This document shows, one piece after another, positions 9,012-18,293 of a stretch of DNA of 64,000 nucleotides. The stretch covers positions 5,565 through 69,564 of the forward strand of contig JBBROU010000006.1 of the NCBI GenBank assembly GCA_038229055.1. The letters run 5' to 3'. The notes under the pieces are model-generated. The model was not told where the DNA came from, did not search any database, and saw only the letters and a program-made list of their open reading frames with translations. Made by a program: the position numbers and the translations under genes. Origin of the DNA: JANYJA01 sp038229055. GTDB taxonomy: Bacteria > Acidobacteriota > Terriglobia > Bryobacterales > Bryobacteraceae. Position 1 is the first letter of the stretch. Each line of letters opens with the position of its first letter.

Positions 9012-12000
9012 GGAACATGGTTTTATGGTCCTTGCGAAGCATTCGTCATTTTCTACTTGGGTTCATATTGCCGTTCGGGAGCGGTTCGCTTCTCGCCGCA
9101 GCCAGCCCTGTTGAGTTTAACCGGGACATCCGTCCCATCTTTTCCGACCGCTGCTACACGTGTCACGGGCCCGATCAGGCGAATCGAAAGAGCAAACTGC
9201 GCCTGGATATCGAAGCCGGCGCCAAAGCGGACTTGGGCGGCCGCTTCGGAATCGTACCGGGAGATCCCTCAAAAAGCGAAGTCATCCGGCGAGTCACGGC
9301 TGACGACACCCACCGCATGCCGCCCGCGTATGCTGGATTGCCGAAATTAACCGATCGTGAAATCGATCTGCTGACTCGTTGGACCCAGCAAGGCGCCGCA
9401 TGGCAGAAGCATTGGTCTTTCATTCCCCCGGTTCGGCCAAATCTCCCCTCCGTGAGCGAACGAACTTGGCCTCGCAATCCCATTGATTATTTTGTAATGG
9501 CCAGGCTGGATCGCGAAGGCTTGAAGCCGTCTCCCGAAGCGGACCGCCGCGCGTTGATCCGGCGCGTAACGCTCGACCTCACCGGCCTGCCTCCCTCGCC
9601 CAAAGACGTGGAAGCATTCGTCGACAACACGGCACCCGATGCCTACGAGCGTGTGGTCGACCGGTTACTCGCGTCACCGCGTTACGGCGAGCGCATGGCC
9701 ATGCCGTGGCTCAATGCCGCACGTTACGCCGACACCAATGGCTATCAAACCGACGGCGAACGTTCCATGTGGCGCTGGCGGGATTGGGTCATTGATGCAT
9801 TCAACCGAAACATGCCGTTCGACCGCTTCACCGTGGATCAAATCGCCGGAGACATGCTGCCGAACGCAACGCTCCAGCAGACCCTGGCAACCGGGTTCAA
9901 TCGCAATCATCGCGGGAACGGCGAAGGCGGAATCATTCCTGAAGAGTATGCCGTCGAGTACGTCGTAGACCGCGTTGAAGCCACCTCCACGGTTTGGCTC
10001 GGAGTCACGCTCGGCTGCGCCCGGTGCCACAACCACAAGTACGATCCGTTTACGCAGAAGGAGTTCTACCAGTTTTTCGCCTACTTTAACAATGTTCCAG
10101 AGCGCGGCAAGGCATTCAAATACGGCAACTCCCCTCCCGCCATTCCCGCTCCTACGGCGGAACAGGAGACTCGCCTTGCCACGGTAGATCAAAACCTCGC
10201 AATCGCGCGTCGGCATTTGACCGAAGCGGAGCCGGAAATCTCGAAGCTTCAACATAAGTGGGAAAAGTCCCTCGCGCGTGACCCATCTCTCGACTGGGCA
10301 ACCGACCGCCACGTTGCCGTGCACCTGCCACTCGCGGGCGACCTTCGCGGCGAATTCCACAACGATCTCCCGAAGTCGGAGAAGGACGCCGATCTTATGG
10401 AGAACGGCCCGCCGGCGGTTCAGGCGCCACCCTCTGCTCCGATCGAAGCTTTGTGGAAAGACGGGAGCGCCGAGTATGTCAACGGCAGGACGGGTCAAGC
10501 CGGCGTTTTCGATGGCGGCAGATACATCGAAATCGGCAACATCGCTGATTTTGGTTTTTATGATTCGTTCACTCTTGCCGCATGGATCTACCCCACTTCC
10601 GCCACCGGCGCAATCGTAAGCCGTGCTCAAGATCAAGTCGACGGCGGCGGTCTCGGCTTGTACCTGAAGGACGGTCACGTGCAAGCGAACCTCGTACAGC
10701 GCTGGCTGGATGACGGTGCGCGTGCGGAGAGTGAGGCGACGGTCGAACTGAACCGCTGGTCCCATGTGGTCCTCAGCTACGACGGCTCGCGACTGGCAAG
10801 CGGTATCGCGGTTTATTTGAACGGTCAGCCTCTGAAACTCAAGATCAATCTCGACGATCTGAACCAATCTTTCGGGATCAAGCAGCCGCTGCGGTTGGGC
10901 GCGGGCCTCGGCCCGCAGAACCGCTTTCACGGCATGATCGAGGAACTCCGCATTTATCGCGCAGCGCTGAACCCAACCGACGTGGCGACTCTTTCCGAGC
11001 CCCACTCCATCGGCGAACTTGCGCGGATCGCGCCCCAGCAACGCACTCCGACTCAAGCCGCGAAACTGCGTACGTGCTTTCTGGAACTCAATGCCCCAAG
11101 CCGGCTCCAACTTGCAAGAAAGGAAATTCTCGATCTGCAAGACTCCCGGCGCGGGCTGCTCGAAACGTTTCCGACCGTGATGGTGATGCAAGAGAGCGCG
11201 GTGCCGCGTGATACTCACATCCTGGTGCGCGGGGCTTACGATCGCCCGGGCGATAAGGTTTCACCGGGCGTGCCTGCCGTCCTTCCGCCTCTGCTCGCGG
11301 GCGCTCCCAATAATCGGCTCGGTCTGGCTCGGTGGCTGACCGATCCATCCAACCCGCTCCCGGCGCGCGTTGCCATGAACCGCTTCTGGCAAATGTACTT
11401 CGGCACAGGCCTGGTCAAGACCGTCGAAGATTTCGGATCGCAGGGCGAGTGGCCCATTCACCTTGACTTGCTCGATTGGCTCGCGACCGAGTTCATCCAC
11501 ACTGATTGGGACGTCAAGGCCATGCAAAAAACAATCGTCATGAGTGCCACCTACCGGCAAGCTTCAAAAGTCACTCCGGAACTGTGGCAGCGCGACCCTG
11601 AAAACCGGCTGCTTGCGCGTGGGCCTCGGTACCGCCTCGGCGCGGAGACGTTGCGCGATCAGGCGTTGGCTGTTTCGGGACTGCTGGTCGACAAAGTCGG
11701 AGGCCCTTCCGTCAAGCCGTATCAGCCGCCTGGCCTATGGAAAGAACTGACCGGCGGCGAAGATTATCGGCCGGATGTCGGTGAGGCCTTGCATCGCCGC
11801 AGCCTTTATACCTTCTGGAAGAGAACTTCTCCGCCGCCGACGATGATGAACTTCGACGCCGCCGGCCGCGAGACTTGCGTGGTTCGCGAACAGCGGACCA
11901 ACACCCCGCTGCAGTCGCTGGACTTGATGAACGACGTGACCTATCTCGAAGCCGCCCGTTCGCTCGCCGAGCGGATGATCCGCGAAGGCGGGTCCACACC

Positions 12001-12250
12001 GGCCGAGCGCATTGCCTACGCGTTCGAGCTAGCGACCTCCCGGCCGCCCACGTCGCATGAGAGCCGGATTCTACTGTCCGGTTATAAATACAATCTCGAT
12101 ATCTTTCAAGGCGACCGATCCGCCGCCGCGAAATACATCAGCGTCGGCGATCGCCCCGTCGATCCCAAGCTGGACGCGGGTGAGGCCGCGGCTTATATGA
12201 ACGTAGCCAGCGTGATTCTAAATCTGGATGTAACGGTTTCCAAGGAGTGA
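9008..12250 (+). CDS. PSD1-type cytochrome protein (DUF1549/DUF1553) with inserted LamG-like domain
   Basis: 1080 residues. Domain order: signal/anchor (about 1-33), PSCyt1 haem domain with CYTCHG near residue 50, DUF1549 (PSCyt2) with a second CARCHNHKYDPF motif near 340, a LamG/concanavalin-like beta-sandwich at about 490-660 (VFDGGRYIEIGN, FTLAAWIYP, MIEELRIYRAALNP), then DUF1553 (PSD1) to the end (GLARWLTDPSNPLPARVAMN, ETCVVREQRTNTPLQSLDLM). These proteins are common in Planctomycetes and Solibacter and are thought to act at the cell surface in carbohydrate turnover, but their chemistry is not established. It is coupled to the DUF1501 gene that follows. GAGGAG precedes the start. Confidence 0.88.
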   Translation: MRNMVLWSLRSIRHFLLGFILPFGSGSLLAAASPVEFNRDIRPIFSDRCYTCHGPDQANRKSKLRLDIEAGAKADLGGRFGIVPGDPSKSEVIRRVTADDTHRMPPAYAGLPKLTDREIDLLTRWTQQGAAWQKHWSFIPPVRPNLPSVSERTWPRNPIDYFVMARLDREGLKPSPEADRRALIRRVTLDLTGLPPSPKDVEAFVDNTAPDAYERVVDRLLASPRYGERMAMPWLNAARYADTNGYQTDGERSMWRWRDWVIDAFNRNMPFDRFTVDQIAGDMLPNATLQQTLATGFNRNHRGNGEGGIIPEEYAVEYVVDRVEATSTVWLGVTLGCARCHNHKYDPFTQKEFYQFFAYFNNVPERGKAFKYGNSPPAIPAPTAEQETRLATVDQNLAIARRHLTEAEPEISKLQHKWEKSLARDPSLDWATDRHVAVHLPLAGDLRGEFHNDLPKSEKDADLMENGPPAVQAPPSAPIEALWKDGSAEYVNGRTGQAGVFDGGRYIEIGNIADFGFYDSFTLAAWIYPTSATGAIVSRAQDQVDGGGLGLYLKDGHVQANLVQRWLDDGARAESEATVELNRWSHVVLSYDGSRLASGIAVYLNGQPLKLKINLDDLNQSFGIKQPLRLGAGLGPQNRFHGMIEELRIYRAALNPTDVATLSEPHSIGELARIAPQQRTPTQAAKLRTCFLELNAPSRLQLARKEILDLQDSRRGLLETFPTVMVMQESAVPRDTHILVRGAYDRPGDKVSPGVPAVLPPLLAGAPNNRLGLARWLTDPSNPLPARVAMNRFWQMYFGTGLVKTVEDFGSQGEWPIHLDLLDWLATEFIHTDWDVKAMQKTIVMSATYRQASKVTPELWQRDPENRLLARGPRYRLGAETLRDQALAVSGLLVDKVGGPSVKPYQPPGLWKELTGGEDYRPDVGEALHRRSLYTFWKRTSPPPTMMNFDAAGRETCVVREQRTNTPLQSLDLMNDVTYLEAARSLAERMIREGGSTPAERIAYAFELATSRPPTSHESRILLSGYKYNLDIFQGDRSAAAKYISVGDRPVDPKLDAGEAAAYMNVASVILNLDVTVSKE

Positions 12251-12252
12251 TT

Positions 12253-13716
12253 GTGGACCTTGCCGAAAATACCCTTCGCACACGCCGCTATTTCTTCGGT
12301 AAGACTAGCGCCGGGCTCGGCGTTGCGGCGCTTGCGAACTTGCTCGGAACGAATCTGCTCGGCGGCGACGCCGGTGCGACCTCATCCGACGGCAACTCGG
12401 GGCTGCCCGGTCTGCCGCATTTCCCCCCAAAGGCCAAACGCGTTATTTACTTGTTCCAATCTGGCGGGCCTTCTCAGATGGACCTGTTCGACTACAAGCC
12501 AAAGCTCAAAGATCTCCAGAAAACGGAGTTGCCCGACTCCATACGAATGGGACAACGTCTTACTGGAATGACTTCGATGCAAACCAGTTTCCCGGTTGCT
12601 CCTTCGATATTCCAGTTCAAACAGTACGGCAGCTCGGGAGCTTGGGTCAGCGAGTTGCTGCCGCACTTCGCGAAAGTCGCCGATCAGGTTTGCTTCATCA
12701 AGTCGATGTATACCGAAGCGATCAATCACGATCCGGCGGTGACGTTCTTCCAAACCGGCTTTCAGCTTGCTGGGCGCCCCTCGATCGGTGCCTGGCTGTC
12801 CTACGGATTGGGCAGCGAGAACAAAGATTTGCCCGCCTTCGTCGTGATGATTTCGCAAGGCACCGGAAACCTGAACGATCAGCCCCTTGCCGACCGTCAG
12901 TGGGGCAGTGGATTCATTCCCACCCGGTATCAGGGGGTCAAGTTCCGCTCAATAGGCGATCCGGTGCTGTATCTTTCCAATCCCGCCGGTTTCACGTCCA
13001 GTCAGCGGCGGCGCTTTATTGACGATGTTGCAAGCCTGAATCAAGTCGAAATGGAGAGCTTCGGCGATCCCGAAATCGCGACCCGCATCGCTCAGTACGA
13101 AATGGCGTACAAGATGCAGTCCTCGGTGCCTGACTTGATTGATCTCTCGCGAGAATCGCCGAAGACCTTCGAGCTCTATGGACCCGACTCGCGTAAACCC
13201 GGCACCTTCGCCGCAAACTGTTTACTTGCGCGCCGGCTCGCCGAGCGCGGCGTCCGCTTCATTCAGCTCTTTCACCGTGGCTGGGATCAACACAACGAGT
13301 TGCCGAAGCAACTGCCGGGACAGGCGAAAGATACCGACCAGGCTTGCGCTGGGCTGTTGCAGGATTTGAAACAACGCGGGTTGCTCGAAGACACGCTGGT
13401 AGTCTGGGGCGGCGAATTCGGCCGCACTGTCTATTGCCAAGGCAAGCTAACCGCCGACAACTACGGACGCGATCACCACCCGCGCTGTTTCACCATGTGG
13501 ATGGCCGGCGCCGGGATTAAGCCGGGCATGAGTTACGGCGAGACCGACGATTATTGCTACAACGTGGTCAAGGATCCGGTCCATGTCCACGACCTGCACG
13601 CCACCATTCTGCATTGCCTCGGCATCGATCATACGAAGCTGACTTACAAATTCCAGGGCAGGGCGTTTCGCCTTACCGATGTGCGCGGCAACGTGGTGAA
13701 GCCTATCCTTAGCTAG
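12253..13716 (+). CDS. DUF1501 protein (sulfatase/phosphatase-superfamily-like), Tat-type signal
   Basis: About 487 residues. Two GTG codons are possible: 12247 overlaps the upstream stop, whereas 12253 has AAGGAG five bases away and is preferred. The N-terminus TRRYFFGKTSAGLG resembles a twin-arginine signal. The body has the DUF1501 blocks YLFQSGGPSQMDLFDYKP, LVVWGGEFGRTVY and GRDHHPRCFTMWMAGAG, whose Asp/His residues likely bind metal as in alkaline-phosphatase-fold enzymes. DUF1501 and PSD1 genes are nearly always neighbours, so the two products probably form one functional unit at or beyond the inner membrane. The substrate is unknown. Confidence 0.88.
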   Translation: MDLAENTLRTRRYFFGKTSAGLGVAALANLLGTNLLGGDAGATSSDGNSGLPGLPHFPPKAKRVIYLFQSGGPSQMDLFDYKPKLKDLQKTELPDSIRMGQRLTGMTSMQTSFPVAPSIFQFKQYGSSGAWVSELLPHFAKVADQVCFIKSMYTEAINHDPAVTFFQTGFQLAGRPSIGAWLSYGLGSENKDLPAFVVMISQGTGNLNDQPLADRQWGSGFIPTRYQGVKFRSIGDPVLYLSNPAGFTSSQRRRFIDDVASLNQVEMESFGDPEIATRIAQYEMAYKMQSSVPDLIDLSRESPKTFELYGPDSRKPGTFAANCLLARRLAERGVRFIQLFHRGWDQHNELPKQLPGQAKDTDQACAGLLQDLKQRGLLEDTLVVWGGEFGRTVYCQGKLTADNYGRDHHPRCFTMWMAGAGIKPGMSYGETDDYCYNVVKDPVHVHDLHATILHCLGIDHTKLTYKFQGRAFRLTDVRGNVVKPILS

Positions 13717-13732
13717 AGTTAAACCAGACAGG

Positions 13733-15178
13733 TTACAGCAGCAGCTTTTTCACTACATTCCCTTCGACATCCGTCAAACGGAAATCGCGGCCCATGTAGT
13801 GATAGGTCAGGCGCTTATGATCGAATCCCAAGCGGTTGAGAATCGTCGCCTGCAGATCGTGAACGTGCACCTTGTCTTCGAGAATGTTGAAGCAGAGATC
13901 GTCCGTGGTGCCAACCACTTGGCCGCCTTTGATGCCGCCGCCAGCCATCCACATGCTGTAGGCAACGGGATGGTGATCCCGCCCGGCGTTGTCGGCCTCT
14001 TCCGGTTTGCGGATCTCGCACATCGGCGTGCGGCCGAACTCGCCGCCCCAAACGACCAGCGTGCTGTCGAGCAGGCCTCGCTGCTTTAGATCCTTGATCA
14101 GCGCCGCCGCGGGCTGGTCGGTGATGTCGCAGTTCTTCTTCAGCTTGGTGTTGATGTTCGTGTGGTCGTCCCAACTGGCATGCATCAGCATCACGAAGCG
14201 CACACCGCGCTCCACCATGCGGCGGGCCAGCAGGCAGTTCGTCGCGTACGGACGCGTGGGCTCTTTGTTGACGCCGTACATCTCCAGCGTCTCGGGCGAT
14301 TCCTTCGAGAAATCGAGCAGCTCGGGGCCGGCGGTTTGCATGCGAAAAGCCAGTTCGTAAGAAGCGATCCGCGATGCAATTTCCTGATCTCCGGTCGATT
14401 CCAGATGCTGCGTGTTCAGATCGCGAATGGCATCCAGATCCAATCGCTGTTTCGCCGCGGTGATGCCCGACGGGTTCGACAAATACAGAATAGGATCCCC
14501 GGAATTCCGAAACATCGTCCCTTGATACGTGGACGGCAGAAAACCGCTCGAAAAGTTCGAGGCGCCGCCGCTGGTGCCGACTCCTGAGCTGAGCACCACA
14601 AACCCGGGCAGATTTTGCGACTCGCTGCCCAGTCCGTACACCACCCACGCGCCCATGGTCGGCCGGCCCACCTGCGTCGTCCCGCTGAACAAGAGGAGCT
14701 GACCCGGATGGTGATTGAAGGCGTCGGTGTGCATGGAGCGAATCAGGCAGATGTCATCCGCGCAGCTTGCAATGTGCGGCAGGTAATCGGAAATCTCCAT
14801 CCCGCACTGGCCGTGTTTTTGAAATTCGCGCGGACTGGCGAGCACCGCGGCGGTCGGCTTGATGAACGCCAGCTGAAGATTCTTGGTGATCGATTCGGGA
14901 AGCGGTTTGCCATTCCACTTTTTCAATTCCGGCTTGGGATCGAACAGATCGAGCTGGCTGGGGCCGCCTTCCATGAACAGAAAAATGACGTTCTTCGCCT
15001 TCGGTGCAAACGGCGGAATCTTGGGGGCAAGCGGATTGGCGGAAGGTGCGGCGCTCGCCGCATAGCCATCCCTTTCCAGAAGATTCGCCAGTGCGATCGT
15101 CCCGAGTCCACCGGCGCAATCCTTGAAGAACTTACGACGGCTTTGGATCTTGCGAAACTCGTCTACAGTCATACTCAT
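13733..15178 (-). CDS. DUF1501 protein, Tat-type signal
   Basis: 481 residues from ATG 15178, which overlaps the stop of the upstream PSD1 gene (ATGA). A second ATG two codons later, at 15172, has AAGGGA at better spacing and may be the true start. RRKFFKDCAGGLG is a twin-arginine-like signal. Family blocks: FLFMEGGPSQLDLFDPKP, LVVWGGEFGRTPM, GRDHHPVAYSMWMAGGG and VHVHDLQATILN. It is a second copy of the fold found at 12253-13716, and the two converge end to end with a gap of 16 bases. Longer in-frame extension upstream runs inside the PSD1 gene and is not used. Confidence 0.88.
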   Translation of the reverse strand: MSMTVDEFRKIQSRRKFFKDCAGGLGTIALANLLERDGYAASAAPSANPLAPKIPPFAPKAKNVIFLFMEGGPSQLDLFDPKPELKKWNGKPLPESITKNLQLAFIKPTAAVLASPREFQKHGQCGMEISDYLPHIASCADDICLIRSMHTDAFNHHPGQLLLFSGTTQVGRPTMGAWVVYGLGSESQNLPGFVVLSSGVGTSGGASNFSSGFLPSTYQGTMFRNSGDPILYLSNPSGITAAKQRLDLDAIRDLNTQHLESTGDQEIASRIASYELAFRMQTAGPELLDFSKESPETLEMYGVNKEPTRPYATNCLLARRMVERGVRFVMLMHASWDDHTNINTKLKKNCDITDQPAAALIKDLKQRGLLDSTLVVWGGEFGRTPMCEIRKPEEADNAGRDHHPVAYSMWMAGGGIKGGQVVGTTDDLCFNILEDKVHVHDLQATILNRLGFDHKRLTYHYMGRDFRLTDVEGNVVKKLLL

Positions 15179-17595
15179 TCCCTTGTAATAAATTCGTCCA
15201 GATTCAAAATCACGCGGCTCAACCCAATCCAGTCCGGCTGAACGTGAAAGTACGATGCCAGGCGGTCCTTCTCTTTTGGCGTAGGCTTGCGGCCTAAACA
15301 CAGTTCGAAAGCGCGATTCAGGCGATCGTCAAAGCTTCCGCGCGTCTCATTTTCCGTCCGCCAGGCCAGCGCCTGGGCCGCCTCATAGAAGACCGGATCG
15401 TTCAACAGATTGAGCGATTGCAGCGGCGTGTTGGAAGCGCGCCGCCGAGTGCAGGTGAGCGTGGAATCGGGCTCATCGAAATTTGCGAGGAACGGATACG
15501 GCGTCGTGCGCTGGTAATGAATATAGAGGCCGCGCCGGTAACGATCCTGACCCGCGCTCTCTTTCCATTTCACCGAATTCGCGTAACCTAATTCAGCCAC
15601 TCCGGCCGGCTGTGGGGGACGCACGCTCTTGCCTCCAATCGATGGATTCAGAAGCCCGCTCGCCGCGAGCGCCTCATCGCGGATCGACTCCGCGGAAAGG
15701 CGGATGCGCGACTGACGAGCGAGCAACAGATTTTCGGGATCACGCGATTCCAAATCAGGCCGAGCATGCGAGGATTGACGATACGCCGACGACATCACGA
15801 TGAGCTTGAGCATCTGCTTCTGGCTCCATCCGCGCAGGCGATATTCCGTCGCTAACCAATCGAGAAGCTCTGGATGCGATGGCTTATCGCCTTGCGTGCC
15901 GAAATCATCCGACGTCGCAACCAGCCCGCGACCGAACAGCTCTTGCCACATCCTGTTGACCGCCACCCGCGCCGTAAGAGGATTCTCCGGGCTTACGATC
16001 CATCGCGCCAGGCCTAACCGCGTCGGTTCCCCGGTGGGCAAATGCGGCAGGAAACTCGGAGTGTCCGGGTGGACCTCGGCGCCGTTTTGCTTATAGTCGC
16101 CGCGCAGGTGAATGTGTGTAGTCACGTGCTGCGCGTCATCCTCGATGGCTTGCGCCTGCGCGAGGGCGGGGAAGTTTTCTTCGATCGCATCGAGCTTCTT
16201 ACGCAACTCCTTCAACTTGGCTGTGGCTGCTGCGTCCTTCTCGAGGTCGGGTCCGTAGTTGTGCACGAAGTAGTCGGTCAGCGCCTTCTGCTGCCGTGCA
16301 CTTCGCTGTTCGGGAGCGAGCCGCAGAATTTTCTCCGCATGATCGAGGCTGGCCCGGATCGCCGTTACCGCGAAGTCCCAATCGAGCACCTTTCCAGGCT
16401 CGTCCATCGCTTTGCGGATGTTCGCCTCCCAGGCAGTCTGCAATTTCGGAATCTCGTACTCGGCCAGCAGGCCGGCGCGTTTCTTCTGGTACTCGGGCAG
16501 CGCGGCCAGATAAGGTCCGAGTTCGCCGGGCAGTGGCGCATCGATGTCCGCCTCTTGGGCGTTATTGAAGTACGCGAAAATCTGGTAAAAATCCTTGTGC
16601 TTGATGGGGTCGTACTTGTGGTCGTGGCACTGAGCGCAACGCACGGTAAGGCCGAGCCACACTGTACCAGTCGTCCCGGTGCGATCGATCAATTGATCGA
16701 AGCGCGCTTCGGTACGGTCCACGCCGGCTTCGCGATTGGTTAAGGTGTTCCGGTAAAATCCGGTGGCTACCTTCTGTTCGGTAGTCGCATTCGGAAGCTC
16801 GTCACCCGCGATCTGTTCGATCGTGAATTCGTCGAACGGCATGTCGCGGTTCAGGGCGCCGATCAGCCATTGCCGGTAACGCCACGCATACGGGCGAACC
16901 AGGTCCTTTTCGAAGCCGTCGCTATCGGCGTAATGAGCGAGGTCGAGCCAGTAACGCGCCCACTTCTCGCCGTAATGCGGAGAATCGAGCAGGCTGTCTA
17001 CGATCCGTTCATAGGCGTCCGGACGCGTGTCGTTCAGGAATTTGGTGGTCTGTTCAAGGGTGGGTGGAAGGCCCGTTAAATCGAGGCTCACGCGGCGCAG
17101 CAGAGTCGCCGGATCGGCTGGCGGAGATTGGACAATACGCTCTTTTTCAAGACGAGCGAGGACAAATTGATCGACCGCGTTTGCGGGCCACGCGCGATCA
17201 TGCACCGCCGGGGGGTTGGGATGCGCAATCGGACGGAAAGACCAGTGCGTCGTATCGGTCTTCTCGGGCCACTTCGCGCCCTGATCGATCCACGCTTTCA
17301 ACAGCGAGATCTGCTGCGTCGTGAGCGGATCGCCGACCGGCGGCATGATCTTCGGCCCGGCGCCCGAAACCATGGCGACAATTCGGCTCCCGGCACTGTC
17401 GCCCGGCTTGATAACCCGCAGAGCGGCAGCGCGGCCATCAAGGCGCAGGCTGCTGGCCTGCATCGTCGGGCCGTGACAGAGGACGCACCGTTTTTGAAAA
17501 ATCGGTTGGATATCGTTCGAGAAATCGACGGGGGCTTGGGCTTGGCTACTGAGAGGGAGAAATAAGGCGAAAGCAAGGGGAAACTGCCATTTCAT
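15175..17595 (-). CDS. PSD1-type cytochrome protein (DUF1549/DUF1553), compact form
   Basis: 806 residues. Signal peptide MKWQFPLAFALFLPLSSQAQ, PSCyt1 haem motif CVLCHG near 38, DUF1549 with CAQCHDHKYDPI near 325, then DUF1553 with GLARWIVSPENPLTARVAVN and CTRRRASNTPLQSLNLLN. It lacks the LamG insertion of the copy at 9008-12250, and a charged helical stretch takes its place (about 370-480). It is translationally coupled to the downstream DUF1501 gene. The pair mirrors the plus-strand pair, so two PSD1/DUF1501 modules face each other here, probably with different specificities. Confidence 0.88.
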   Translation of the reverse strand: MKWQFPLAFALFLPLSSQAQAPVDFSNDIQPIFQKRCVLCHGPTMQASSLRLDGRAAALRVIKPGDSAGSRIVAMVSGAGPKIMPPVGDPLTTQQISLLKAWIDQGAKWPEKTDTTHWSFRPIAHPNPPAVHDRAWPANAVDQFVLARLEKERIVQSPPADPATLLRRVSLDLTGLPPTLEQTTKFLNDTRPDAYERIVDSLLDSPHYGEKWARYWLDLAHYADSDGFEKDLVRPYAWRYRQWLIGALNRDMPFDEFTIEQIAGDELPNATTEQKVATGFYRNTLTNREAGVDRTEARFDQLIDRTGTTGTVWLGLTVRCAQCHDHKYDPIKHKDFYQIFAYFNNAQEADIDAPLPGELGPYLAALPEYQKKRAGLLAEYEIPKLQTAWEANIRKAMDEPGKVLDWDFAVTAIRASLDHAEKILRLAPEQRSARQQKALTDYFVHNYGPDLEKDAAATAKLKELRKKLDAIEENFPALAQAQAIEDDAQHVTTHIHLRGDYKQNGAEVHPDTPSFLPHLPTGEPTRLGLARWIVSPENPLTARVAVNRMWQELFGRGLVATSDDFGTQGDKPSHPELLDWLATEYRLRGWSQKQMLKLIVMSSAYRQSSHARPDLESRDPENLLLARQSRIRLSAESIRDEALAASGLLNPSIGGKSVRPPQPAGVAELGYANSVKWKESAGQDRYRRGLYIHYQRTTPYPFLANFDEPDSTLTCTRRRASNTPLQSLNLLNDPVFYEAAQALAWRTENETRGSFDDRLNRAFELCLGRKPTPKEKDRLASYFHVQPDWIGLSRVILNLDEFITRE

Positions 17596-17691
17596 TACTG
17601 TCCTACGCTATCACGAATGCAGTTAACTTCGGCGATCGGGAAGCCAGGCGTCGACAACATCATGGCATTATGGAATGGGCCAACGACAGAT

Positions 17692-17868
17692 ATGAAAAAC
17701 TTCCACTTGCCGCTTCCGAAAGAGACATATCGGCAGAAATTGCGCGGCGCAAGGCGCACTGCCATATCGGATTACGCGGCAGAGATGGCGGGTACAGATC
17801 ATGACCTAGACTCCGATTTGGAGTCTGCCGGAATCGAGCATCTCATGAAAACCGATACGAAGATTAAG
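17692..17868 (+). pseudogene. MazE-type antitoxin remnant, fused in frame to toxin
   Basis: From ATG 17692 the frame reads MKNFHLPLPKETY and later AAEMAGTDHDLDSDLESAG, which resembles short antitoxins that sit before MazF toxins in Solibacter-like genomes. From memory of those proteins, the DNA-binding middle portion seems missing: YRQ runs straight into KLRGARRTAIS. The antitoxin frame has no stop before the toxin ATG at 17869, so it is now fused to it. A TGA out of frame at that ATG suggests the genes once overlapped as ATGA and that a frame change has occurred. The homology is recalled, not searched. Confidence 0.5.
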
Positions 17869-18218
17869 ATGAGGCGGGGCGAGGTTTATTGGGCCGATCT
17901 CGTTCCGCGATCGGGATCCGAGCAAACCAGGCGGCGTCCGGTCCTCCTGATGTCCAGCGATGGGTTCTACGCGATTCCGACTTGGAGATCGGTCATTGTG
18001 GTCCCGATCATGACTTCGGCATCGCCCAGGCAAAGCGCGGACCGACGGTCGTGGAACTACTTGGTGGCGTTGCGGGTCTCTTGAAGACGAGCTTTGCATT
18101 ATGTCATCAGCTGACCACACTGGACCGCGCCAAACTGACCAGAAGACTGGGCGCAGTATCTTCCGAGGTCCTCTTGAAAATCGAGGAGGGCCTGAAGGCA
18201 GCGATGGACCTCGACTGA
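17869..18218 (+). pseudogene. mazF: MazF/PemK-family toxin, broken by a one-base deletion
   Basis: The first part, MRRGEVYWADLVPRSGSEQ then RRPVLLMSSDGF and VIVVPIMTSAS, is a clear MazF/PemK endoribonuclease N-terminus. At 18025-18027 (CCC) the frame must move back one base to continue as QAKRGPTVVEL, LKTSFALCHQLTTLDRAKL and a normal C-terminus ending at 18218. Without the shift, translation ends at 18084 with unrelated residues. A C lost from a CCCC run is the simplest explanation. MazF cleaves mRNA at short sites and is normally held by MazE. If the sequence is right the toxin is dead, fitting the damaged antitoxin before it. Confidence 0.8.
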
Positions 18219-18293
18219 TCTCTCCTTCTGAGCCTCACATTGGGCTCTGCCCGCGAATGCACAATACAAAAGGCGATAAGATATTGATCATCC

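Noticed and set aside
15179..15301. N-terminal extension of the DUF1501 protein ending at 13733
   Set aside because: It lies inside the upstream PSD1 gene, and the twin-arginine signal starts at 15178 or 15172.
18020..18035. Programmed -1 frameshift in the MazF gene
   Set aside because: The site (CCCAGG) does not fit an X-XXY-YYZ slippery sequence and no strong hairpin follows; deletion of one C is simpler.
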